A program made the translations under genes and the position numbers. Under the pieces are notes generated by a model. That model was not told the origin of the DNA. It saw only the letters and a program-made list of their open reading frames with translations, and ran no database searches. Shown here in pieces: positions 7,874-16,061 of a stretch of DNA of 64,000 nucleotides. Location: the NCBI RefSeq assembly GCF_044797955.1, contig NZ_CP085211.1:682001-746000 (forward strand), written 5' to 3'. Position 1 is the first letter of the stretch; each line of letters starts with the position of its first letter. Origin of the DNA: Idiomarina seosinensis_A (GTDB lineage: Bacteria > Pseudomonadota > Gammaproteobacteria > Enterobacterales > Alteromonadaceae).

Positions 7874-8809
7874 ATGCAAATTCTGTTAGCCAATCCTCGT
7901 GGGTTTTGTGCCGGTGTTGACCGGGCCATTACCATTGTTGAGCGGGCGCTGGACATTTTTGAGCCGCCCATTTATGTGCGCCACGAGGTGGTGCATAACA
8001 AATACGTGGTGAATTCGCTAAAACAGGCGGGTGCGGTATTTGTCGAAGAACTGGATGAAGTGCCGGACGATGCCATCGTTATTTTCAGTGCTCATGGTGT
8101 TTCACAGGCGGTGCGAAAAAATGCCAAAGATCGCGGCCTGAAAGTTTTTGATGCCACCTGTCCGCTGGTCACTAAGGTGCATATGGAAGTCACCCGCGCC
8201 AGCCGCAAAGGTCACGAGTGTGTATTGATCGGTCATGCCGGCCACCCGGAAGTCGAGGGGACCATGGGCCAGTATGCCAACCCGGCCGGCGGAATCTACC
8301 TGGTTGAGTCGCCGGCAGACGTTGCCGCGCTGCAGGTTAAGGATGCCGATAATCTGCACTACATGAGCCAGACCACCTTATCAGTGGATGATACTGCTGA
8401 TGTGATCACCGCGTTACGGGATAAATTTCCGAATATTGACGGCCCCCGTAAAGACGATATCTGTTATGCCACCCAAAACCGGCAGGATGCGGTACGGGAG
8501 CTGGCCAGCGAAGCCGAGCTGATGTTAGTGGTCGGGGCCAGCAACAGTTCAAACTCAAACCGCTTGCGCGAGCTGTCGGAAAAAATGGGTACGCCGGCTT
8601 ATTTAATTGACGATGCGGACTGCATTGATCGCAGTTGGTTTGATGGCGTTCAGCGGGTTGCGGTAACCGCCGGCGCTTCGGCCCCGGAAGTGCTGGTGCA
8701 GGCTGTTATCGAACGTTTGCGCGAGTGGGGCGGCGACACCGTCAGTGAGCGCGACGGCCGGGCCGAAAACATCACCTTTTCTATTCCACCGGATCTCCGC
8801 CCGCAGTAA
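7874..8809 (+). CDS. ispH: 4-Hydroxy-3-methylbut-2-enyl diphosphate reductase
   Basis: 311 residues. It is the last enzyme of the MEP isoprenoid pathway and makes IPP and DMAPP with a [4Fe-4S] cluster. Its three cysteine ligands are C12 (GFCAGV), C96 (DATCPLV) and C197 (ICYATQ). The substrate-binding ASNSSNSNRL motif is present. It ends the ribF cluster as in E. coli. The last 29 bp overlap the convergent minor pilin gene. Confidence 0.97.
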   Translation: MQILLANPRGFCAGVDRAITIVERALDIFEPPIYVRHEVVHNKYVVNSLKQAGAVFVEELDEVPDDAIVIFSAHGVSQAVRKNAKDRGLKVFDATCPLVTKVHMEVTRASRKGHECVLIGHAGHPEVEGTMGQYANPAGGIYLVESPADVAALQVKDADNLHYMSQTTLSVDDTADVITALRDKFPNIDGPRKDDICYATQNRQDAVRELASEAELMLVVGASNSSNSNRLRELSEKMGTPAYLIDDADCIDRSWFDGVQRVAVTAGASAPEVLVQAVIERLREWGGDTVSERDGRAENITFSIPPDLRPQ

Positions 8810-9146
8810 TCACGGCCTCTGGCTGCTGCCGATGCAGCCAGAAATCCAGCGCGTAGGGCTCAGCTGTCAGGGTTAAATGTGCCTGTTGCGGGTCGACAGA
8901 GCTTAACTGCCAGTCGATCTGCTGGTGCTGGGCGCTTGGCTCGCCACGCTGCCACTGCCGTTCGATATCCGCTTTCAGTAACCACATCTGCTCCAGTAAC
9001 AGCGCTTTTTGCTGCACTTTTGCCTGCCCGGACAACGCCAGCTGCAGTGTGTACAGACTGGCCGGCAGCCACAGCGCCAAAATAGCGGAAGCTACCAGTA
9101 CCTCCAGCAGCGAAAAGCCGCTACTGCATCGATAGCGCGGCATCAT
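8781..9146 (-). CDS. PilV/PpdC-like minor pilin
   Basis: 121 residues with a type IV prepilin signature: basic leader MMPRYRCSSG, cleavage before FSLLEVLVASAIL, with Glu at +5. The rest is a short globular part. It is last in a four-gene operon and overlaps the upstream gene by 26 bp. The order (GspH-type, PilW-type, PilX/YgdB-type, PilV-type) parallels ppdA-ppdB-ygdB-ppdC of enterics, minor pilins that prime type IV pilus or pseudopilus assembly. Its 3' end overlaps ispH. Confidence 0.8.
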   Translation of the reverse strand: MMPRYRCSSGFSLLEVLVASAILALWLPASLYTLQLALSGQAKVQQKALLLEQMWLLKADIERQWQRGEPSAQHQQIDWQLSSVDPQQAHLTLTAEPYALDFWLHRQQPEAVITAGGDPVE

Positions 9147-9327
9147 GGGCCTGCTGGTTAAGATGGAAGTTACGCTGTGCCTGCTGCTGCATCTGCAGCC
9201 AGAGTTGATGTTGTCTGGCCTGCAGGGCCTGAGTTTGTAACAGCAGTGCCGCCAGAGACAACGAACTGAGGCCGGTCAGGGTAACCACCACCAGTAACAC
9301 CACCATACCGCTACTGTGCACTTTCAT
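9121..9327 (-). CDS. Short PilX/YgdB-like pilus protein
   Basis: Only 68 residues: a basic start MKVHSSG, then the hydrophobic helix MVVLLVVVTLTGLSSLSLAA, then a glutamine-rich amphipathic stretch. It resembles the N-terminal helix of PilX/YgdB proteins, which lack a clear +5 Glu, but most of the usual globular domain is missing. ATGA overlap with the upstream gene and 26-bp overlap with the downstream gene argue that it is translated. Confidence 0.6.
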   Translation of the reverse strand: MKVHSSGMVVLLVVVTLTGLSSLSLAALLLQTQALQARQHQLWLQMQQQAQRNFHLNQQAHDAALSMQ

Positions 9328-9827
9328 TGTCCGGGCTGCTCGCTGAGTACGAGCTCGCGGTAAAAACTGTGGTAATTTTTCGCTTTCGGGCTTTTCATCA
9401 GCAGCGTCAGGCTCAGCGTATGCAGCTGCTGACCGGCTGACTCTAGCTGCATGTGCAGCGATTTAACGGCAAGCGAGCTATAGTGGCTGAGTGACTGCCA
9501 GCCATAAGTCGGGCAATAGGGCGCCAGGGTGTGGCGCTGTAACTGACGGTCTTTAACCCGGTAGGCAATTAACCGGCCATTGCGTTGCGGCAGTAAAAAG
9601 CACTCCGTGGTTAATTCAGCCTGCTGCGGCAGCGTTTCGCTGATGTCGGCCAGCAACTGTTCCAACAGGGACTGCGCGCTCAGCAGGGTCGTGCTGACCG
9701 ACTGGCTCTGCTGTTGTTTACCTTGCTGCCATACCCAGACCTGCTGCAGCGCGCCGATGACCATTAAGCCCAGCGACGCGGCGATGACCAGCTCGAGTAA
9801 ACTGGCGCCCTGCTGGCGGCCTAACAT
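9324..9827 (-). CDS. PilW/PpdB-like minor pilin
   Basis: 167 residues. The prepilin site is MLGRQQG before ASLLELVIAASLGL, with Glu at +5 and a hydrophobic N-helix. The C-terminal domain has two cysteines (TTECFLL and APYCPTYG) that may form the disulfide common in minor pilins. Overlaps of 4-7 bp with both neighbours indicate one transcript. Confidence 0.8.
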   Translation of the reverse strand: MLGRQQGASLLELVIAASLGLMVIGALQQVWVWQQGKQQQSQSVSTTLLSAQSLLEQLLADISETLPQQAELTTECFLLPQRNGRLIAYRVKDRQLQRHTLAPYCPTYGWQSLSHYSSLAVKSLHMQLESAGQQLHTLSLTLLMKSPKAKNYHSFYRELVLSEQPGQ

Positions 9828-10249
9828 GATGATAGCCCGGCTAGCGGCTGGCCGGCCGACTGGCAGCTGCGGATACGACCAAGGCCGCTAATAATAATCT
9901 TTACCGCCAGCTGCGGGCTTTGCAGCTGCAGGCTGCCGGCGCGGGCATAACCTCGTTGGCCGTCAAAAACCAGCGCTGCCGAAGGGCTATAATTATGACT
10001 GAACTGCCAGCCGGCGCGTGAGTCAACCGTTAGCGACGGTTGGCGGGCAAGCTCATCCAGCGCTACGGTTATCTGCCGATTATCGGCCATCGCCCGGGTT
10101 TTGTTTTGCTGCAGCACCAGTAACCAGCTGTGCATTAACGTCTGCATCTGCACCCGCTCGATGGTTTGCTGCAAGCCCGGCATACCCGAACCCACTAATA
10201 CTGCCATCATCGTTAACGCAATCAGCAATTCCAGTAAGCTAAAACCCAT
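9821..10249 (-). CDS. GspH/FimT/PpdA-like minor pilin
   Basis: 142 residues. The N-terminus is MGFSLLELLIALTMMAVLV, so the leader peptide would be just Met-Gly. An in-frame stop upstream excludes a longer leader, and AAGGGGGG precedes the ATG. The body matches the GspH/FimT pattern (QTLMHSWLLVLQQNKTRAMADNRQITV), and two cysteines lie near the end (IRSCQS...SSC). It is first in the minus-strand operon, divergent from flhA. Confidence 0.8.
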   Translation of the reverse strand: MGFSLLELLIALTMMAVLVGSGMPGLQQTIERVQMQTLMHSWLLVLQQNKTRAMADNRQITVALDELARQPSLTVDSRAGWQFSHNYSPSAALVFDGQRGYARAGSLQLQSPQLAVKIIISGLGRIRSCQSAGQPLAGLSSC

Positions 10250-10404
10250 AAGGCCCCCCTTAAATAGCGATTAAAAGCCTTACTTTAGTGCAAAGCCGGG
10301 TCGGCAGCGCCGGCTCAAATCGGATTCTGGCCGACGACTTTGGCGCTTTTAAGCAGCAACCCGGGCATTGAAGCGGATAATTAACGGCGGCTGCAGTTAA
10401 TAAG

Positions 10405-10420
10405 TGGCACGCATCTTGAA
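10405..10420 (+). promoter_or_regulatory. Sigma54 (RpoN)-type promoter of flhA
   Basis: TGGCACG-CATC-TTGAA matches the -24/-12 consensus TGGCACG-N4-TTGCW except for one base (A for C in the -12 element). It lies 58 bp before the flhA start. In polar flagellates such as Vibrio and Pseudomonas, flagellar middle genes are driven by RpoN with a FlrA/FleQ-type activator. The rest of the 200-bp pilin-flhA gap shows no other clear signal. Confidence 0.65.
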
Positions 10421-10462
10421 TAAACTGGCCAGGATTCAAATTTTTGGCGCATGGGAAGATGT

Positions 10463-12604
10463 ATGGCGAGTGGTGCTGAAAGGCTTAACAGCTTTAAAAA
10501 CTTTGCACAGACAAACTCTTATCTGATTAAAGGGTTTGGTACACCGCTGGCGGTGATGGCGATTCTTTCACTGGTGGTGTTACCGATTCCACCGTTGGCA
10601 CTCGATATCTTGTTTTCGTTCTCGATAACCCTTTCCTTAGTGGTCATGCTGGTTGCGGTTTATACCCAAAGACCACTGGATTTTGCGGCGTTTCCGACGG
10701 TTTTGCTTATTGCGACTGTACTGCGTTTGTCGCTTAATGTCGCGTCTACGCGTATTGTTCTTCTGAACGGTCATAATGGCCCCGGCGCCGCCGGTAGCGT
10801 GATTGAATCCTTCGGTAGCGTGGTAATTGGTGGTAACTACACCGTCGGTCTGGTGGTCTTTGCGATCTTGGTTATTATCAACTTTATCGTTATCACCAAA
10901 GGTGCCGGCCGTATCTCGGAAGTAACCGCACGTTTTACCCTGGATGCCATGCCGGGTAAACAAATGGCGATTGATGCTGACTTAAACGCCGGCTTGATTA
11001 ACCAGGAAGAAGCGAAAACCCGACGCAGTGATGTCACCCGTGAGGCCGATTTTTACGGTTCCATGGACGGTGCCAGTAAATTTGTTAAAGGCGATGCCAT
11101 CGCCGGTATCCTGATTTTGCTGATCAACATCGTCGGTGGTTTTTTAATTGGCATGATCCAGCACAACCTCAGCTTTGGCGAAGCCATCGAGGTGTATACC
11201 CTGTTAACCATCGGTGATGGTCTGGTAGCGCAGATTCCGGCGTTGCTGTTATCCGTTGCCACTGCCATTATTATCACCCGCGAAAATGACACCAAGGATA
11301 TGGGTGATGCGGTTGTATTCCAACTAGTCGATAATCCCAAAGTAATGGTCATCGCCAGCGCTGTATTATTTGCTATGGGTGTTATTCCCGGAATGCCTCA
11401 TTTCGCTTTCCTGAGCATGTCAGCAATGTTAGCCGGCGCTGCCTACTTTAAACTGAAACGCCGCAGCGCCCAGGAGGGCGAGCTGGTCGAGCAGGAAGAA
11501 CAGGAGCAGCAACAGCAGCAGACCCAAAAAGAGCTCAGCTGGGATGATGTGCGCCATGTTGACACCCTGGGGCTGGAAGTTGGCTACCGTTTAATTCCGC
11601 TGGTGGATAAATCACAGGGCGGTGAGCTGCTGTCGCGTATTAAAGGGGTGCGTAAGAAACAGTCGCAGGAGTTTGGTTTTCTGGTGCCGGCCGTGCATAT
11701 CCGTGACAATCTGGACCTTGGCCCCAACAGCTACCGCATTACCATGATGGGTGTGACTATGGGAGAGGCCGAAATCCGCCACGACTGGGAACTGGCAATT
11801 AACCCAGGTCAGGTGTTTGGTGAACTGGACGGTGAAAAAACCACCGACCCGGCCTTTGGCTTAGAAGCCATCTGGATCCGCCCGGAGCAACGCGAGCACG
11901 CGCAGACGCTGGGCTATACAGTAGTAGATGCGGCCACGGTGGTGGCCACTCACCTCAGTCAGATAGTCACTAATCATGCATCGCAGTTACTTGGTCATGA
12001 AGAAGCACAGGAGCTGCTGGACCGCCTGTCGCGCAGTCATCCGAAACTGGTCGAGGGGCTGGTACCTGATTTATTGTCGCTGGGCAACTTTGTCAAAGTG
12101 CTGCAAAACCTGCTGGAAGAAGGCATTGCCATCCGTGATATGCGCACTATTGTGCAAACGCTGGTGGAGTATGCCGGACGCAGTCAAGATCCTGACGTAT
12201 TAACCGCTGCCGTGCGCATCGCACTGCGTCGTTTAATTGTGCAGGATATCGCGGAGGGCGCGCCGGAACTGCCCGTTGTCACTTTGGCACCAGAGTTGGA
12301 ACAAATGTTGCATCAGTCACTGCAGGCCGCCGGTAGTGACGGAAATCAGCAGGGCGCGGGCATCGAACCCGGACTTGCAGAACGTATCCAGCACTCACTG
12401 CGCGACGTACATCAGCAACAGGAAATGAACGGGGAACCGTCGGTGTTGCTGACATCGGGATTATTACGCGCCACCATGGCACGTTTTGCACGCCACGCCA
12501 CTGACGGCATGCGTGTTCTGAGTTATCAGGAAATCCCCGATGACAAACAAATTAGAATCGTCAGTTCGATCGGGGGTCAACAGCCTGTCGAACAAACCAG
12601 TTAG
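10463..12604 (+). CDS. flhA: Flagellar export gate protein FlhA
   Basis: About 713 residues. The N-terminal half has eight membrane helices; the FHIPEP-family signature RISEVTARFTLDAMPGKQMA is near residue 155. The C-terminal half is a cytoplasmic docking domain for chaperone-substrate complexes, after a glutamine-rich linker near residues 345-360. It forms the nonameric gate of the flagellar type III secretion system. ATG 10463 has GGGAAG 4 nt upstream; the in-frame ATG 10451 has no nearby Shine-Dalgarno. It heads the flhA-flhF-flhG-fliA-che operon. Confidence 0.97.
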   Translation: MASGAERLNSFKNFAQTNSYLIKGFGTPLAVMAILSLVVLPIPPLALDILFSFSITLSLVVMLVAVYTQRPLDFAAFPTVLLIATVLRLSLNVASTRIVLLNGHNGPGAAGSVIESFGSVVIGGNYTVGLVVFAILVIINFIVITKGAGRISEVTARFTLDAMPGKQMAIDADLNAGLINQEEAKTRRSDVTREADFYGSMDGASKFVKGDAIAGILILLINIVGGFLIGMIQHNLSFGEAIEVYTLLTIGDGLVAQIPALLLSVATAIIITRENDTKDMGDAVVFQLVDNPKVMVIASAVLFAMGVIPGMPHFAFLSMSAMLAGAAYFKLKRRSAQEGELVEQEEQEQQQQQTQKELSWDDVRHVDTLGLEVGYRLIPLVDKSQGGELLSRIKGVRKKQSQEFGFLVPAVHIRDNLDLGPNSYRITMMGVTMGEAEIRHDWELAINPGQVFGELDGEKTTDPAFGLEAIWIRPEQREHAQTLGYTVVDAATVVATHLSQIVTNHASQLLGHEEAQELLDRLSRSHPKLVEGLVPDLLSLGNFVKVLQNLLEEGIAIRDMRTIVQTLVEYAGRSQDPDVLTAAVRIALRRLIVQDIAEGAPELPVVTLAPELEQMLHQSLQAAGSDGNQQGAGIEPGLAERIQHSLRDVHQQQEMNGEPSVLLTSGLLRATMARFARHATDGMRVLSYQEIPDDKQIRIVSSIGGQQPVEQTS

Positions 12605-12618
12605 GTCGGGAGTCGCTT

Positions 12619-14013
12619 GTGAAAATGAAACGTTTTTTTGCCGAAGATATGCGTCGTGCACTGCTGCAGGTAAAAGAAACCCTGGGTCCGGACGCGGTAA
12701 TCATGTCCAACAAAAAAGTAAACGGTGGCATTGAGATTGTCGCCGCCGTCGACCCCGACGCGACCAACGTAGGTCGCGCCCCTGACGCGACAGAACAGCA
12801 CCCCAACGTAGGTCGCGTCCCTGACGCGACGAAACAGCAGCCCAACGTAGGTCGCGTCCCTGACGCGACGAAACAGCAGCCCAACGTAGGTCGCGTCCCT
12901 GACGCGACAGAACAACAGCCGCCAGCCAACTCACTAGCCGAATTACTGCAACGTCAAAATGACCCAGGCCAACAGCCGGTGGCGAGCGAAGCAAACCAAC
13001 AAACAGCCTGGGCGGAGCCCAAAACAGCCGCCCCGCAGGCACAGCCAGCCGAACCCGAAATCCCCGAGCACGTCTCCGGCGGCAGTGCCAGAGAAATTGC
13101 TGAACTTAAAGCACAGATACGCGGCGTCAAAGACTTACTGCAACACCAGTTAAGCGGCTTAATGAAGCAGGAAATCGAACGCGAAGAACCGATTCGTGCG
13201 ATGCTGACCAAGCGCCTGATGGGGATGGGATTAAGCCAGCGTATCGCCGACCAGATTGCCTGTTTTATTCCCGAAGGCGGCGATGATGAAGGCAGCTGGG
13301 AAGAGTGCCTACAGTTACTGGAAGGCCAGCTGAGCACTACCGCTGACGATATTTTGACACGTGGCGGCGCCGTCGCCCTGGTCGGCCCGACCGGGGTGGG
13401 TAAAACCACAACTATTGCTAAACTGGCGGCTCGCTATGCGCAACGTCACGGTACCGACAGTGTGGCATTGATCACCACTGATACCTTCCGTATCGGAGCC
13501 AGTGAACAATTACAAACTTACGGCCGTATTATTGGCTGTCCGGTTAAAGTGGCTAATAACGCCAAAGAGCTGGCCGATGCGCTGCTGAGCCTGCGCGATA
13601 AGTCCTTAATTTTGATTGATACGGCGGGTATGGGCCAGCGCGACAAGCGCCTGAGCGAACAGTTATCGACCCTGCTGCAAAACAGCCGTCTGCGCATTCG
13701 TCCTTATCTGGTGCTGTCGGCAACCTCACAGACCCGGGTACTTAACGATACGGTAAAGCAGTTTAAGACGTTACCGCTGAGTGGCTGTATTTTTACCAAA
13801 CTGGACGAATGCCTGAGTTTGGGCGAACCTATTAGTGTCGCCATCGAACAGGGCCTGGCAGTCAGTTACCTGACCAATGGTCAGCAGGTGCCGGAAGATC
13901 TTCGCCCGGCCGAAACTCATTATCTGGTCAATGAGGCCGAACGGTTGTACGATAAGAGCCTGAGTTCAACGATGTCAGAGATGCCAGAATCTAACTGGCA
14001 GGCAAGTCTTTAA
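12619..14013 (+). CDS. flhF: Flagellar placement GTPase FlhF, with repeat-derived linker
   Basis: 464 residues. This SRP-type GTPase sets the position of the polar flagellum. The N-terminal B domain (MKMKRFFAEDMRRALLQVK) is followed by a disordered linker and then the NG domain: P-loop GPTGVGKTT at 256-264, DTFRIGASEQL, DTAGMGQRD and TKLDE. Residues 50-101 consist of four tandem 13-residue repeats NVGRVPDATKQQP, encoded by GTAG-type REP palindromes. A following stretch (ASEA...EPKTAAPQAQ) resembles a translated piece of the 624-771 palindrome array. GTG 12619 has GGGAG 8 nt upstream. Confidence 0.96.
   Translation: MKMKRFFAEDMRRALLQVKETLGPDAVIMSNKKVNGGIEIVAAVDPDATNVGRAPDATEQHPNVGRVPDATKQQPNVGRVPDATKQQPNVGRVPDATEQQPPANSLAELLQRQNDPGQQPVASEANQQTAWAEPKTAAPQAQPAEPEIPEHVSGGSAREIAELKAQIRGVKDLLQHQLSGLMKQEIEREEPIRAMLTKRLMGMGLSQRIADQIACFIPEGGDDEGSWEECLQLLEGQLSTTADDILTRGGAVALVGPTGVGKTTTIAKLAARYAQRHGTDSVALITTDTFRIGASEQLQTYGRIIGCPVKVANNAKELADALLSLRDKSLILIDTAGMGQRDKRLSEQLSTLLQNSRLRIRPYLVLSATSQTRVLNDTVKQFKTLPLSGCIFTKLDECLSLGEPISVAIEQGLAVSYLTNGQQVPEDLRPAETHYLVNEAERLYDKSLSSTMSEMPESNWQASL
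12766..12921 (+). repeat. Four tandem 39-bp REP-derived repeats inside flhF
   Basis: Units begin at 12766, 12805, 12844 and 12883, each opening AACGTAGGTCGCG and containing the palindrome GTCGCGTC/GACGCGAC. Units 2 to 4 are nearly identical; unit 1 has diverged (GCC for GTC). The period is exactly 13 codons, so the frame is kept. The core equals the intergenic REP units at 1361-1386 and 55054-55077. Confidence 0.9.
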
Positions 14014-14049
14014 ACAGCAATTGGCACACGCAGTAAGAGTAAGGCGCAC

Positions 14050-14919
14050 ATGGACCAAGCAAGTGGCTTAAGAAGAATGAAACAGTCAAAGATAAAAGTA
14101 ATTGCAGTGACCGGTGGCAAAGGCGGGGTGGGTAAAACCAATGTCTCGCTGAATATGGCCATTGGCATGGCTCAGCAGGGTAAGCGTGTACTGGTTCTGG
14201 ATGCTGATTTAGGACTGGCCAACGTTGACGTGATGCTGGGCCTGCGGGTGCAAAAAAACCTGTCTCATGTGCTTAACGGGCAAGCCTCTTTGCGCGAAAT
14301 TCTGGTAGAAGGCCCGGGTGGTATTAAGATAGTACCGGCCACCTCAGGTACCCGTTCGATGGTGGAGCTAACCGAAACCGAACACGCCAGTCTGATTCGT
14401 GCCTTTAGTGATTTACAGGGTGAATTTGATGTCCTGATTGTCGACACCGCAGCGGGTATCGGTAATACCGTTGTCAGTTTTGCCCGCGCCTCGCAGGATG
14501 TCATTCTGGTAGTCTGTGACGAGCCCACCTCAATTACCGATGCTTATGCGCTAATGAAAGTGCTCAGCCGCGATCAGGGTGTGTTTAAGTTCAAAGTAGT
14601 GGCTAACATGGTGCGCAACTTGCGCGAAGGTCAAGTTTTGTTCAATAAGTTGACCAAAGTCACGGACCGTTTCCTTGATGTTGCGATAGAATTGGCGGCG
14701 ATAATCCCTTACGATGAAAATTTACGCCTGGCTGTCAGAAAGCAAAAGGCGATGGTCATGGCACACCCTAAATCACCGGCATCTCTGGCGATTAAGGCAC
14801 TGGCTAAAAAGGCTCTCGACTGGCCCGTGCCGGCTCAGGCAGGTGGTCACATGGAATTTTTTCTTGAACAATTAATCAACTCTGCCGATAACAAAAAGCA
14901 GGACGTTGCGAATGAATAA
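14050..14919 (+). CDS. flhG: Flagellar number regulator FlhG (FleN), MinD-type ATPase
   Basis: 289 residues with deviant Walker A GGKGGVGKTN near residue 21, then LVLDADLGLANVD and LIVDTAAGIG. The N-terminal DQASGLRRM segment matches the activation helix region of FlhG/FleN, which stimulates FlhF GTPase and restrains the RpoN flagellar activator to limit flagella to one or few. A basic amphipathic C-terminal segment may bind membrane. It follows flhF directly. Confidence 0.95.
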   Translation: MDQASGLRRMKQSKIKVIAVTGGKGGVGKTNVSLNMAIGMAQQGKRVLVLDADLGLANVDVMLGLRVQKNLSHVLNGQASLREILVEGPGGIKIVPATSGTRSMVELTETEHASLIRAFSDLQGEFDVLIVDTAAGIGNTVVSFARASQDVILVVCDEPTSITDAYALMKVLSRDQGVFKFKVVANMVRNLREGQVLFNKLTKVTDRFLDVAIELAAIIPYDENLRLAVRKQKAMVMAHPKSPASLAIKALAKKALDWPVPAQAGGHMEFFLEQLINSADNKKQDVANE

Positions 14920-15637
14920 AGCCGCGGTATACAGTGCCCATGCCGATAACCGGCAGGCAATTATTGAAAAGCACACCGGCCTGGTAAAACGGATTGCCCA
15001 TCACATGATGGCGAGACTGCCGGCTAGCGTGCAAATTGATGATTTAATTCAATCAGGTATGATTGGACTACTGGAAGCGGCACGTAATTTTGACAACAGC
15101 AAAGGGGCCAGCTTTGAAACCTTTGCCGGTATTCGCATTCGTGGTGCTATGCTGGACGAAATTCGCCGTGGCGACTGGGCTCCGCGTTCCGTCCATCGTA
15201 ATCACCGGCGTGTGCTGGAAGCTATCCGTCAGGTCGAAAACGAGATTGGCCGCGATGCTAAAGATACGGAAGTCGCCGAACGGCTGGAAATATCGCTGGA
15301 CGAATACCATGGGATTTTGCGCGATGTGAATTCGGGGCGCATCATTGGTATTGAGGATCTGGGGGTTTCCGAGGACGTGTTGGTACCCGAACAGGTAACC
15401 GGCGGCCATTACGAGCCGCAACGGGACGTTGAGAATGCTGCCTTTCACCAGGCACTGGCGCAAACGATTTCTTCGTTACCTGAGCGAGAAGCTTTAGTGT
15501 TATCATTGTACTATGATGAAGAGTTAAACTTAAAAGAGATCGGCGAAGTGCTGAGTGTCAGCGAGTCGCGGGTCAGTCAAATTCATAGTCAGGCTATGCT
15601 GCGTCTTAAATCAAGAATGCAAAACTGGGTTGACTAA
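14912..15637 (+). CDS. fliA: Flagellar sigma factor FliA (sigma28)
   Basis: 241 residues with regions 2 (DDLIQSGMIGLLEAARNFD), 3 and 4 (LKEIGEVLSVSESRVSQIHS) of sigma28. It directs late flagellar and chemotaxis genes; a matching promoter occurs before the MCP gene at 61662. ATG 14912 is chosen because AGGA lies 8 nt upstream. It overlaps the flhG stop by 8 bp, suggesting coupling. Confidence 0.96.
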   Translation: MNKAAVYSAHADNRQAIIEKHTGLVKRIAHHMMARLPASVQIDDLIQSGMIGLLEAARNFDNSKGASFETFAGIRIRGAMLDEIRRGDWAPRSVHRNHRRVLEAIRQVENEIGRDAKDTEVAERLEISLDEYHGILRDVNSGRIIGIEDLGVSEDVLVPEQVTGGHYEPQRDVENAAFHQALAQTISSLPEREALVLSLYYDEELNLKEIGEVLSVSESRVSQIHSQAMLRLKSRMQNWVD

Positions 15638-15659
15638 CTTGTAGTAATCGAGAGCCTCA

Positions 15660-16055
15660 GTGGAGGGTGCTTTGGATAAAAATATGAAAATTCTTGTTGT
15701 TGATGATTTTTCGACAATGAGACGTATCATTAAAAACTTGTTGCGTGACCTGGGTTTTACCAATATCCAGGAAGCCGACGACGGGACCACGGCGTTACCC
15801 ATGTTGCATCAGGGCGACTTTGATTTTGTCGTCACCGACTGGAATATGCCGGGCATGCAGGGTATTGACCTGCTAAAAGAAATTCGTAAAGACGATGATT
15901 TAAAGCATTTGCCCGTATTGATGGTAACCGCTGAAGCTAAGCGCGAGCAGATTATTCAGGCGGCGCAGGCCGGCGTCAATGGTTACATTGTTAAACCATT
16001 CACTGCTGCAACGCTGAAAGAAAAGCTTGAGAAAATCTTCGAACGGATCAGTTAA
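15660..16055 (+). CDS. cheY: Chemotaxis response regulator CheY
   Basis: 131 residues from GTG, forming a single receiver domain: acidic pair in KILVVDDFS, phosphorylation Asp in FVVTDWNMPGM, Thr in LMVTAEAK and Lys in YIVKPF. Phospho-CheY binds the flagellar switch. The start is uncertain: GTG 15660 gives the MEGALDKNMKI extension that resembles Vibrio CheY3 proteins; TTG 15672 has GGAGGG 4 nt upstream. Confidence 0.96.
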   Translation: MEGALDKNMKILVVDDFSTMRRIIKNLLRDLGFTNIQEADDGTTALPMLHQGDFDFVVTDWNMPGMQGIDLLKEIRKDDDLKHLPVLMVTAEAKREQIIQAAQAGVNGYIVKPFTAATLKEKLEKIFERIS

Positions 16056-16061
16056 GGGGCG

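Noticed and set aside
12766..12921. CRISPR-like direct repeats
   Set aside because: The 39-bp units are contiguous without unique spacers, stay in frame with flhF and have no cas genes nearby.
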